Shown here: positions 21,996 to 31,617 of the stretch, in pieces | How the letters are laid out: each line of letters starts with the position of its first letter | How positions within the stretch are numbered: position 1 is the first letter of the stretch | Assembly: GCF_964019385.1 (NCBI RefSeq) | Contig: NC_088654.1 | Location: forward strand, 2,868,550-2,932,549 | Direction of reading: 5' to 3' | Origin: Sycon ciliatum | Lineage: Eukaryota; Porifera; Calcarea; Leucosolenida; Sycettidae | Length of the DNA: 64,000 nucleotides | Translations under genes and position numbers: made by a program | Notes under the pieces: model-generated | What the model was told of the DNA's origin: nothing | Seen by the model: the letters and a program-made list of their open reading frames with translations, nothing else | The model's database searches: none

Positions 21996-22412
21996 CAAGA
22001 GTACATAAACCAGAGTGTTCAACTGTGCATATCAGATCTGAAACAGCGCAGTTCGTGCACTACGTTACCCTGATGAGGTCAGCCAAGCCGCCGCGACTTG
22101 CGTACAGCTCAAATTTTCATGTTTCATAGCCCGGAAATGAAAAGTTTGCTTGATTTTAGACGTCCTGTTGCAGGAGTTCGGTGTTTTGTGTGACTGTGTG
22201 CGCTGCGTACATCCACCGACAAGTAAAATCACCAGGCTATCCGTATCAAAAAACCGAAATCAGGACAAACTCAGTGACCTGCACCACCGCGGCTGGTTAC
22301 GCAACTTTTCACCGTACCTGTGGCTTACCATGCCGTCAGAAATGACTTAGTGCACGAATTACGCTCCCACAGGAACAATCCCGAGTTGCACACTCTGGTT
22401 TATGTACTCTTG
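21996..22412. mobile_element. MITE with 23-bp inverted repeats and ATAAAGG duplication
   Basis: A 417-bp element. Its ends read CAAGAGTACATAAACCAGAG then TGT, in perfect inverse orientation at both sides. The flanks share ATAAAGG (21989-21995 and 22413-22419), and the eighth base differs. This fits a hAT-like 8-bp duplication with one change. No coding frame. Confidence 0.78.
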
Positions 22413-23210
22413 ATAAAGGTTTAAGTGCAGTATGCACAGGTGCTACAACAAGCGGATGCTATCACTGTGCTGCATGTACAAGCACCAGCGGCTCACTTGG
22501 GTGAGGATCAGCAAATACGACAAGTGCAAGAGGCGATTAGAAAATAGGACACCGCTGATGTGGCGTTTCCTTTTTGTCTCAAACAAAGGCATTATTTTTA
22601 CAGGCACGCACTGCCTTTGAGAGAGATTCGAGATGGGGAGAAGTGGAACAAGAACCGTGCAACAGCTGTGCAGATAGAACGTTTGAGCTGTTCCTCCAGG
22701 AACGACAGTGGCGAGGAAGATATGTAACTTGCTTGAATCTTCGGCTGAGTTGCATTCTGACATGTAAATGATCATGCACCCTTTATGGGTAGCTAATTTT
22801 TGTATGTTATTTCCATCACATTTGAAACGATGTCAATATGTCGCGACGAAAGCACATTTTGTATCCACAAGTTGCCTGGTACATGTACTACTTCTTGACC
22901 TTAGAAAAATTATGTTCACGAGCAACACACTTACGCTGCTTTATTGGCACCTATACAAAGAAAACATGGAAATTGTACACATCCAGATCGTCAAAGTTCC
23001 GAGATGGGGATGATGCTGCCAAATGGGCCAAGCGCTGTGCCGCTGTGCAAGTCGTCGGTGACTATTGCGAATATCAGGAGTTGTGCAGCGTGAGACAAAT
23101 ATTGCATAGTCGGTGCGCATTTCACCTTGTCTCGTATGGTGACATAAATGGCTTCAGCACAGCACAAAGAAACTCAAATAATATGTGAATGTTATATTTA
23201 ATCGACTTAC

Positions 23211-23504
23211 CCCTCCTGTCAACGCAGGCTATATTAAATTTGTGCGTAGGGATCGCAGGAGCAAGCACACCATGTCCATTAAAGGCAAGCGGATTCCCAT
23301 CAGCTAGTCTAGTAGCCCAGAAATGTACTTGTCCTATGTGTTTGTGTACCTGGGTGGCAAGCTCCGTCATGCAGGTTTCCTCGGCGTCGGTAGGTATACT
23401 GGCGCCTCTAATATTGCAAAAGTTCTTGGCAGAATCGTAAACCACTTTATCCTTCGTGTCCATATAAAGCCATCTTTTGGCATCACAAAAATAGTAATAA
23501 TCAC
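23211..23504 (-). CDS. C-type-lectin-like exon 2 of the mosaic receptor gene
   Basis: The exon is 294 nt, acceptor TCGTTGCAG, donor GTAAGT, phase 1-1. It encodes DYYYFCDAKRWLYMDTKD, SAKNFCNIRGASIPTDAEET, VHFWATRLADGNPL and FNIACVDRR. There are four cysteines and a CTLD-like order, without recognisable calcium-site triplets. The phase-1 join from the EGF-like exon at 25037 keeps the frame open. It is the tandem duplicate of the exon at 18530-18823. Confidence 0.68.
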
Positions 23505-24020
23505 CTGCAACGAAAACAACAAATGGAAGTGTACCCATATAGGTCAGTTGCCATGGAGACAGAAATGAACTCAAGACTTATACAAAGGGAAACATATTTG
23601 CATACGAAGAGACGAAGGGAGTTGTAAATCTGATGTGTCCTTTTGTATAATCATCTCTCAAATCTGAACTCGCATGGTGAGCCAATATAGTTATGATGAA
23701 GAAAGGAAAAGGACTGTATAAGATCGGGTTACGTTGGTGGACAGTTTGTCATAACTCGTATCATTTTGTCCTTTTTCTTTCTTCATCATTTCTCAAATCG
23801 GTTAATTTTAAGGTTGAAAATGAGACGAAGCACAATGTCAATTTACACAGCATTTTGGCAGTAGAATGGTATTGAAACGTACACATGCTAAAATAATTAT
23901 GGTGTGAGTTGCTCCAAAGAGCGCAATAATTATAACAAACTTGGCAATTTAAATTTGTAGGACTAATGGTTTCAACCCATCATCACCTAAATCAGTAATT
24001 ATTAGTGTGGTACTTTGAGG

Positions 24021-24618
24021 TAGGCCTTGGCGGATAATGCTCGAAAAGGTGGCAGACTCTGCTTTTTTTGCACCGAAATTGGCAGAACCATACAAACCTT
24101 ATGGCGGGCAATTCCTCGAATTCTGCTCCATTTCTTTATCCACATACCAAACATGCATGAAACTTACCAGAAATTAGGGGTGAAAGTTCGCATTGAGATC
24201 CCGAGTTCGAGTACTCTGATTTTCTCCGATCGAATATTCGAGTATTCGAGTATTCTTCATCTCCTAAAAATTGCACACCGAGGGCCTTAAAATCACATGA
24301 TACAACCCTGATTGAACCGAGTGGCAGTCATTTTTCTCTGGTATATTGGTTGCTGGGTCATTTGGGCTCTCTCTACTCGTGAACAAATGTTCACCACCAG
24401 TCTGCACGTCAATATCTGCCGAATGCTGCTCTGAAACTCCAGATTTCTGTGGTAAATGCATGTACCACGTATGAACGAGTACTCTGATTTATTCCGAGTA
24501 CGATTATTTCTGAAAAAACCGAGCGAGTACTCGAGTATTCGGTATAATTGTTTCACCCCTACCAGAAATGGTACCGAATTCTGCCAATTTTTCTGCCGGC
24601 ATTATCCGCCAAGGCCTA
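24021..24618. mobile_element. hAT-like MITE (TAGGCCTTGG family) containing a nested MITE
   Basis: Perfect 20-bp inverted repeats TAGGCCTTGGCGGATAATGC at both ends and the exact 8-bp duplication CTTTGAGG (24013-24020 and 24619-24626). The D2 paralogue at about 19080 has the single site CTTTGAGA. Without the nested element it is about 203 bp. Its sequence contains repeated GCAGAATTCGG-like segments. Confidence 0.88.
24175..24561. mobile_element. hAT-like MITE, TAGGGGTGAAA family, copy 3, nested
   Basis: 387 bp, ends TAGGGGTGAAAG and TTTCACCCCTA, with exact duplication CCAGAAAT (24167-24174 and 24562-24569). It lies inside the MITE at 24021-24618, so it is younger than its host. The interior is very similar to the copy at 8618-9002. 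Confidence 0.9.
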
Positions 24619-25036
24619 CTTTGAGGCTAAACTTGACCCAACTCACTTGAAGACACTAGAAACTCCTTGGACAAGAAAAAATTAATGTCTCAAGATCTCT
24701 GCCAGTTTTGTGCCTTGTTATGCGCACTACCTGACTGTATAATATCTCGTTTCCTTAAGTTGGTGGATTGTCAGTCATAACTCGTACGTAAGTCCTTTTC
24801 TGTTTATTGTTCTGCTCTGACAGCCATGGTACTGGAGATCAACAGGGGAATGGAGCCTTGCTGCTTGATATAACAATCTCCCTGTTAAATCATTTGGGTG
24901 TTGGCGGGTGCGTTGCAATGTGTGTGCAATCAAAGCTTTGCTGGTCATCATTCCACTCGATCTCATCCATTACTGCCAGTGTTCGCAATCTAAAATGGGG
25001 CATTTTCAGTCTGCATAGCCTATTTTCAGGTCTTAC

Positions 25037-25117
25037 GTGATTTTTCGCACGTTTCGCCGAAGTACCTGTCTTGGCAGATGCAGCGCCCCTTCACAAGTTG
25101 CCCATGATCGCAGATCT
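25037..25117 (-). CDS. EGF-like exon of the mosaic receptor gene
   Basis: A small exon of 81 nt, acceptor TCCCTACAG, donor GTAAGA, phase 1-1. The frame reads ICDHGQLVKGRCICQDRYFG then ETCEKS. The C..HG....G.C.C.....G..C spacing is the C-terminal half of an EGF-like module; only four cysteines are present, so it is a short form. It sits between CTLD exons 1 and 2 and joins both in frame. The CTLD then EGF order recalls selectins. Confidence 0.68.
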
Positions 25118-25149
25118 CTGTAGGGAGAGTAGAGGAGAAACATTCGGTT

Positions 25150-25151
<2 letters not shown>

Positions 25152-25199
<48 letters not shown>
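25152..25199. repeat. (CAA)n microsatellite
   Basis: About sixteen CAA units in the intron just upstream of the EGF-like exon, in transcription order. Confidence 0.95.
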
Positions 25200-25966
25200 G
25201 TAAATGCAAGAGTAAATAACCTCTCAAGTGTCTGCATTCCGGATAACTGCCAAGCTCCTGGTTGTGACCACAAACGCCGAGTGGCTTTCTGTCAGGCAGT
25301 GCTTTTTTACTACTCTACTGGTCACTTAACAGTTAACTTAACACAGACTGCGAACGTAAAACTTGAACACTACACAATGTCAGCAGACTGCACTTTCATA
25401 AAATAGAAAACCTCCACATAGAGGGCATCCAAAGTTTACACGTATTCAAGTCAAGATTAAAGAGCGTATCTACTCTTGGTATAAACGCCGCGGCTTATAC
25501 GACTTTTTGGGGGGGGGGGAATTCCGCAGGCGTCTATACCAGACAGGCTTACACTCTACTAAACTAGGGCTGGGAGTAAGCATAGTGCTGCATTTTGAAG
25601 CCGCTGGTACCATTTCAAGGCGGCTTATGTGCGATTGTACGCTTCCTAAAGTGATGCTTGTATTAAAGTGCGGCTTTTATAAAAGGCTTGCGGTAAATGT
25701 CTGTGTGATAGAGTTTCCTGGTGCTAGGGTCTCTAATGTCATGTAGTGACATCACGACGGCACTGGACCTTGTGAATATCAAGAAGCAGATTACGATTGC
25801 CGGTATCTATTTTTCAAGGAAGCAGTGAGATGGCACTACCGAGTTGGCTCCTTTTATACCTGAGTGGACCTTGTTTGCCCACTGTGACAATTTGGCCGTT
25901 CGGACATAGTTTTCAAGGAAACAGTGAGATTTTGAAGTCGATAATCAAGTTAAATGTCCAACTTAC

Positions 25967-26263
25967 GAATGCATAATATCTGTTTCTTAGTACCAGGGTA
26001 GAGTTTGAAAATCTCCAGGATCACTCGGTTTGATCCTTCCTCGTAGTTTTGTGTCACGATCTTCTTGCCGCCGTCAAGGAAATATGCACCGGGGCGAAGT
26101 TGAAGGCTTTTCAATACTGACTCAGGCATATCACTCTCGGACAAGAGACGTTGGCCGTGGAAAGCGCAGGCCCTTCTTGCCACGTCGTACTGCACCCACT
26201 GTTCGTCATTGAATGTTGAAAGGTAATACTTGTCGTGGTGCCTCACTGTTGTCCACAAAGCGC
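25967..26263 (-). CDS. C-type-lectin-like exon 1 of the mosaic receptor gene
   Basis: A 297-nt exon (99 codons), acceptor AATGCAG, donor GTAAGT, phase 1-1, joining in frame to the signal-peptide exon. It encodes ALWTTVRHHDKYYLSTFNDE, VQYDVARRACAFHGQRLLSE, GAYFLDGGKKIVTQNYEEG and ILCIRK. The A..AC..HGQRLLSES half and the final C resemble a C-type-lectin-like domain. It is more diverged than the other two CTLD exons and has only two cysteines in the core. Placement directly after the signal peptide makes it the N-terminal extracellular domain. Confidence 0.6.
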
Positions 26264-26599
26264 CTGCATTGCGAGAGAAGAAAATAGAAAGTAGCAATAC
26301 AGGGATACAGTAAAACCTGTGAAGGCGATCACTGTATTTGAAAGGGCGGTGAGGTGGGGATTGCAAATAAACAGAACCAGCTGAAGCGTCATTTTGAGAT
26401 GTCACGAACCAATTCTGTGTCCAACACCACTTTCTCTAGAATGTGTTTGTGAGAACTCAATAAAACCTTCATGAAATGCCATGAAATGCCGCTACAACTG
26501 GTTTTGTTTATTGCAATCGACTAAAAAGCAATATAAGGATTTCGAGAAATGCCTATCGTCTCATTTAGCTTGTTGGCACAAACTTTGACGTTACATTTT

Positions 26600-26950
26600 G
26601 ATGACTCTTAATAATATGGAACTGTGTATATAACCTTCTGGCTTTTAGCTCTTGTTGCCAAACTTATAGGACTAATGGTTTCAACCTATCATCATTTAAA
26701 TCAGTAAATGTCTATAACGAGCAAATATCCCCGGACATGGCCAAATTACCGATTACCGAGTTGGCTCATTTTATTCCTGAGTGGACCTTGTTTGCCCACT
26801 ATGACAGTTTGGTCCAGAAACTCTTGTAATGTTGCTTGGATACTGGGATACGAAGCGTCACTTGCTCAACAACAGCCCACCATGACGAGAAAGAAGAACT
26901 TTTCCACAACAACAAATCAGCAAGGACTGCAACAATAGTACTGTAGTATC
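26600..26950. repeat. Segmental repeat D3, partner of 21027-21330
   Basis: Shares AATATGGAACTGTGTATAT, AATGTCTATAACGA, CCCCGGACATGGCCAA, GATTACCGAGTTGGCTC and the CAACAACAGCCCA(C/T)CATGACG block with 21027-21330. A shorter piece (ACCGAGTTGGCTCCTTTTAT) also lies at 25838-25890. It supplies the empty site for the Harbinger copy at 19214. Confidence 0.8.
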
Positions 26951-27314
26951 CCTGCCCGACCAATACAGAAGTAGTACGGAACTTATACGGAGCTTTGCCT
27001 GATATATAGTTAGTGTATCTAAACAGTTCTGTCCGCAGATTGAGTATTTCGCTCCTGCTCTTGTAGCAGTTGAGCACTCTTGCGTGGGGTAGTGCCTTTG
27101 CTGTTTGCATTATGCAGAGCTCACTGACTTGTCAGTTTGAGCACTCTGGCAAGGTACGTTCGGGCCTGATTGGAAATTTTTATTTCCATTGCTATCAGGT
27201 TCGGCCTCATTTCCTCTATGCTGCGCTGACGAGTCCACAATATTTGTCATTGCAAGTTTCCATACAACGGATAGAAAATGAAAATGAATATCTGTTAGGT
27301 TTTCAAAGTCTTAC

Positions 27315-27391
27315 CTTCAGCACAATTTATTGTGTGCAGCATTGAAGCCAACACACATAGAGTAAGCAATAAAATAGATCCCATCTTCAAC
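27315..27391 (-). CDS. Signal-peptide exon of the mosaic receptor gene
   Basis: The acceptor TTAACAG is followed by GTTGAAG and the ATG at 27384. The coding part is 70 nt: MGSILLLTLCVLASMLHTIN then CAE, a classical signal peptide with a hydrophobic core and a likely cut near NCA/E. It ends at a GTAAGA donor in phase 1 and joins the CTLD exon at 25967-26263 in frame. The preceding acceptor implies a 5' non-coding exon further right. The product enters the secretory pathway. Whether it is secreted or membrane-bound is unknown, because the 3' exons were not found. Confidence 0.72.
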
Positions 27392-27399
27392 CTGTTAAC

Positions 27400-28940
27400 A
27401 GTACATGCAACAAAATGAACTGGAGTTATGACTTAGTAGAATCCAAGTGATAGCAAACAAGATCATAATTAACAATTTGGCGCCATGTGTGCACACTCCA
27501 CTAACTCACGGATAGGGCCTAAATAAAAACAATTTCTCCGTAATCGAACGCTTTTGATGGTAACGAGTGAATGAAAGAATATCCTGGTTATAACAACACT
27601 GCAAAACTACGGTGAAAAGTCACTGTGGGTTCAATTCCTGTGATCAGTTGCACCTAGGCTACCCTCTGCAGTCGAGGACTCGAGGCACGTTTTTTGGAGT
27701 TCATCAATTCTACCCTTCGCATAACAGCGCTGAAGTACGAACGTCACACTTGTACAGACTAGCACCAGAGAGTCTTCGAATATCTGACTACTCCCCGACT
27801 AGCTCTGTGCCTGTGGGTTGCCTCTGCAAGGCCATTGAATTGAGAAAATGTTCGGGGTGCGAAACTAAAATGAATGAAAGAATGTTCGAATATTCGGGAA
27901 ATTGGCTGACGAAGAGACAAAACAGCTCGAATGGAATAGTGTAGAATGGATCGCACCAGAGCTACCACAGTTCATTATACACTCCTTTCTACATACTTTT
28001 TAGAGACAAGCGTGGGCCGCCCAACAAGAAGATTAGCTAATGCCACAATGATCCACGCCTCTCCAATTTCTAAATTTGGAGAGAGCTAAGTGTGAGCAAA
28101 TACTAGATATATCCTGTGACAAGACTAGTGTTACAGCTTGAACAAACGTGAAGGGGGACGGGGATCATTGGACTCAAACATTTGTGATTTTACCGCAATT
28201 TTGTGCCGCAATTTTGGCTGTTACTTTCACAGTCACCAGCACCAGTAAGCAAATGACCAACTACCGCATCCGTGATTAGCGAAACTGGGGCACTGCTTCA
28301 AGTTTCAATGTCCCTCACAGGTGGGAAACTGTACAAGAGAGGGTACTATTTTTTAAATGCTGCTATATTTGCATCATCCAGGTAAACTCTCAAAACCCCA
28401 CAGAAACGGCAACAAGAACTGAGATTTTTGTTGCTGAAACCACCGGTGCAGTGGCATGGACAAGAACACTAGCAAAACAACACCAAACCTACATGTACCT
28501 TTGTTACAAGCCCATGTGTATGTGTGTGGGGGGGGGGGGGGGAGGGGGAGGAAACTATTCAAAGGAAAGCTTTATTTTTCAAAGGCGCTTAGAGACTAGG
28601 GCCCTATGAGAGATAAAACAGTATTCAAGAAAGGGCTCTGATCGCGGAAATACGGTATTGTACGTCCATTCCATGTACCGGTATTTTTGAGAACTGATCA
28701 GACTTGTCAGGAGCAACGAGTACATGTCACGGTGTGGTACTGAGGACCTGACATTGCTTGCGTTTGCAAGCATTGTCAGGTCCTGTCCAGTCACAAGAAA
28801 ATCTACCACTGATACACAAGTACGTTACGGTACAGAAAGGGTAAAAGATTAGAGAGGACAGCACATTGAGGTACATGTACAAGCTAATTCTCTCCCTGCC
28901 CGAACAGCACACCTATTCTCATATACATTCACAAAAACGA
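27400..28940. other. Probable 5' intron of the mosaic gene; no other gene recognised
   Basis: Holds a G-rich run (about 28526-28548), a TAGGACT-free AT-rich stretch, and a B-box-like GGTTCAATTCC at about 27627 without a matching A box. A plus-strand frame at 27612-27944 is not recognised. Confidence 0.4.
28744..28783. repeat. Near-perfect stem-loop
   Basis: GGACCTGACATTGCTTGC and GCAAGCATTGTCAGGTCC pair over 18 bp with one mismatch across a 4-base loop. It is too short for a usual microRNA precursor, and no T run follows. The role is unknown. Confidence 0.6.
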
Positions 28941-28951
28941 ATGGAACTTAC

Positions 28952-29000
28952 CGCATAGATAGCAGATCAACTCAAGTCCTCAAAGTCCAGCGTAGTCAAA
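28952..29000 (-). promoter_or_regulatory. Candidate 5' non-coding exon of the mosaic gene
   Basis: A strong minus-strand donor (CTATGCG then GTAAGTTCC) has no obvious coding frame ahead of it and would splice to the acceptor at 27391, just ahead of the start codon. The 5' limit and promoter are not visible, so the coordinate at 29000 is nominal. Confidence 0.3.
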
Positions 29001-29160
29001 ACTCCCTCTTGCGATACAAGAAAGCAACTGAGCAAGGGACTGAAGGTGAAGCCCGTATTATACCCGAGCTCGTGCGTCGCGTACACATTCTCGTATGCAC
29101 GCACTTCCCTACACACATTCATGCACTCCCTACACATTCATGCACACCTTGCCTCAATAA

Positions 29161-29246
29161 CTGCATGCACCCTTTTCTCGCTCACCCTGTTTCACCAACT
29201 GCATGCACCCTTTTCCCGCTCACCCTGTTTCACCAACTGCATGCAC
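29161..29246. repeat. 38-bp tandem repeat, 2.3 copies
   Basis: Unit beginning CTGCATGCACCCTTTTC and ending TTTCACCAA, repeated with one base change, preceded by a degenerate ACACATTCATGCAC array. Confidence 0.85.
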
Positions 29247-29716
29247 TACAGTCCATTCATTGGAAACTGGCACCCTAACTTTCTAGTGTCTCTCTCACAT
29301 AGTTGTAGATATCGTGAAAACAACAGTACATCCTGCATTGTGTGGCCCGTGCAATTACTCCTTGCCACATTTGAGGCCAGAAAAGTCCAAGAACAGGGAA
29401 ATAGAAATTCAGCCATGTTTTACAAAATTAAGACAGGTATGCCATGGCAAAATGTATGGAGAAGCAGATCCCAAACCCAGATTTTTGAGATTCAAAGTGG
29501 GTTTTTGATCCTCAATTCGGCCCAAATCCGACTTTCAAAAGCCAGCGGGCCAGTTTCCGATGAATGGACTCATGCACCCCTTTTTATTTCTTTTTTTTCT
29601 TGGTAAACCGGCCTCTTGTACGGGCAGAATTAATTAAGTAACACAATGATTATTATTATTGCAATGAAAAATATCAATTGTGCACTCATAGCCATGTATA
29701 AACAATTAAAATGAAA

Positions 29717-29755
29717 CAATTCCAGAACGTTTTCGTGTGACCATCATCAGTGGAA
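29717..29755 (-). ncRNA. Hammerhead-ribozyme-like motif 2
   Basis: On the minus strand, TTCCA, CTGATGA, a 9-base stem-II region, GAAA, self-complementary ACGT, TC, then TGGAA. TTCCA and TGGAA form a perfect 5-bp stem I, and ACGT would be a dimer stem III. The stem-II region (TGGTCACAC) pairs poorly, which is a weakness. It lies next to Penelope-like coding relics, where such ribozymes are expected. Confidence 0.42.
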
Positions 29756-29984
29756 CATCGTCACATAGTAAGAATCACTAAAACAACCAGTTATATAACT
29801 AGAGTAATATGAAAAGAAGCGTGAGAATGCAGCACAGCTAGCGGTTATGCATAACGCGTATAGTGTGAACCTTTGCAGTGTATCTGAGAATGGTAGCAGT
29901 AGATGAATGTGGCAGCTGTGAGTGCGTGTGAACAAAAACTGGTGAGTGCGTATTATTTAAAAAGTGTGAGTGCTACAACATTTT

Positions 29985-30305
29985 CTTTTTGCTTGCATAG
30001 AACAGGGTCACGTGTGCGAATATGTACAGCTTCCAACACTCGACATCGACAAGAGCAAGTCTGTCATCTACAAGCATTTGGTGTCCAGTCCGGATTGTCG
30101 TAAGTTGTTTGACGATTCCTGGTTTAGTGTTATTTGTCGCGCGCGTTTCTTTAAGCAGTTGCAGGTGTTGGAAGCTGTATATATTCGCACACGTGACCCT
30201 GTTCTATGCAAGCAAAAAGACAGCTGTTTGGTTTCGAGATGTCTTTTCAGCGCCGAGTCGAGTAGCTTTTGTAAGAATAGACCGTTTTGCAAAGATTGCA
30301 AGTAG
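29985..30305 (+). pseudogene. Penelope-like C-terminal (GIY-YIG-associated) fragment, with inverted ends
   Basis: The frame contains KSVIYKHLVSSPDCRKL, FSVICRARF, LQVLEAVYIRTRDPVLCKQK. This VYKHL...C...VLEA.(Y/C)I....P.LC.QK block is characteristic of the C-terminus of certain retroelements that I assign, from memory of the family, to Penelope-like elements. The first about 52 bp (29990-30041) recur inverted at about 30163-30219, including GAACAGGGTCACGTGTGCGA. Inverted, scrambled copies are usual for this class. No RT domain remains. Confidence 0.5.
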
Positions 30306-30543
30306 CCCTGGTCTTCGCTGCATCGCGGGAGAAAACTTCCAAACTACTGAGCGTAACTTTCACTCGAATGGAGAGGTGACCGAAGCATATCCTGCGACAG
30401 GTCAGCAGATGCGGAACAAGACATCAGTAGAGTCCACCAAAGCTGCAACGACAACTGAAACAACTCAAGTGTCGTGCAGGCATACAGTCACTGTAACTGC
30501 GAGTGATTTTCACTTTGCGCGAGACTGGACTCTCGATCGACCA

Positions 30544-30571
30544 GGGAGTCGTAAAATATTTTACGACTCCC
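30544..30571. repeat. 28-bp perfect palindrome made of two hAT-type ends
   Basis: GGGAGTCGTAAAAT followed directly by ATTTTACGACTCCC. It equals the terminal sequence of the CAGGGAGTCGTAAAAT hAT family (41288) head to head with nothing between. Flanking GTCGAC and CCCCGGTCGAC repeats surround it. Confidence 0.8.
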
Positions 30572-30790
30572 CGGTCGACTCCCCGGTCGACATGTACTGC
30601 CATGTGTACGGACTACGGTGTTCGTTAGTGCAAACGAGCTGGCCGCACAAAGGAGCCGAGTTTCTGGCGAGCGAGCTAACGAGTATCCGGTGAGATCGTT
30701 TCAACACTACTTGTAAGGACTACTAGTATACTGTGACACAAGATATGACACCATGGACAACCAGAGCCAAACAGACAGAACAAGCTGCTA

Positions 30791-31050
30791 CTAAAACAAT
30801 TTCAAAGGAATAATGCTGTCCTTCTGGACACACAGATTAGGCTTATGAATACGTTGACAAACAGCTTCTAACACACTCAATTGCAACTTATAACCATGAC
30901 GAGCACGGCACAAAACAGAAAAAGAAGAATCAGAATAAACCTTACAGCAATCAGGACGAGACGCAAGATGCTTATACACTGATGACTTCCTACTAGAAAA
31001 CACACGCTCGCACCCACTCTTACTCACACAATCATTCTCGCTCTCACACT
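30791..31050 (-). pseudogene. Second Penelope-like C-terminal fragment
   Basis: The minus-strand frame reads KSSVYKHLASRPDCCKVYSD, FSVLCRARHGYKLQLSVLEA and HKPNLCVQKDSI. It is the diverged homologue of 29985-30305, in opposite orientation. Its frame continues upstream to 31195 with an acidic Ser/Glu-rich segment of unknown origin. No catalytic domain is present. Confidence 0.5.
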
Positions 31051-31467
31051 CACCGGAATCACTGGACTCACTGGCCGAATCCTCCTCAACGACGTCCTGC
31101 CTCGGAGCAATCAGGTCCCGTCTCCTCCCATCCCTCGTCTCACGTTCCTGTTGTGTATTCCGTTGGCTCGGTACTTCCGTACTGAAATAGGTCATGGTGT
31201 AATTAATGGTGTAATTAACGGTTCAGCTCGTTCTGTTGATCGCAATTCTAAAATTATTATTATTATTATTAGTGCAATTAGGAGTATAATCGATGCAGAC
31301 ATGGCCAGACAACAACGAGTTCATGGAATTTTTAAGGATTTTTATGTTATTCAAAATCGATTTTCGTGTTCCGCTCATCAGTGAATAGTATCGGAACTGA
31401 GGGTACTGTGTACAACAATAGAACATTTTATAACAGCATAATTAATTAAAAGTGTGAACAACAAATA
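31050..31467. other. AT-rich stretch, no gene recognised
   Basis: Includes a TTATTATTATTATTA run near 31253-31270. Confidence 0.45.
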
Positions 31468-31617
31468 TATTATTATTATTAATTCAACATCTCCTGGCTC
31501 GTCAGAAGACTGCCAATATATATGAGAAGTCGGGTGGTAGCCAACCACGGCGAACTGAATAATAAGGAGAGAAACAAAGAGAGTACTGCAAGGGGAGGCA
31601 TGACGAAAATGGTGAGA

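Larger units (their letters stand above)
22415..24675. repeat. Segmental duplication D2, copy 2
   Basis: Paralogue of 16735-19160. It lacks the MITE at 17491 and carries the nested MITE pair at 24021-24618 instead. It brings the CTLD-like exon at 23211-23504. Confidence 0.85.
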
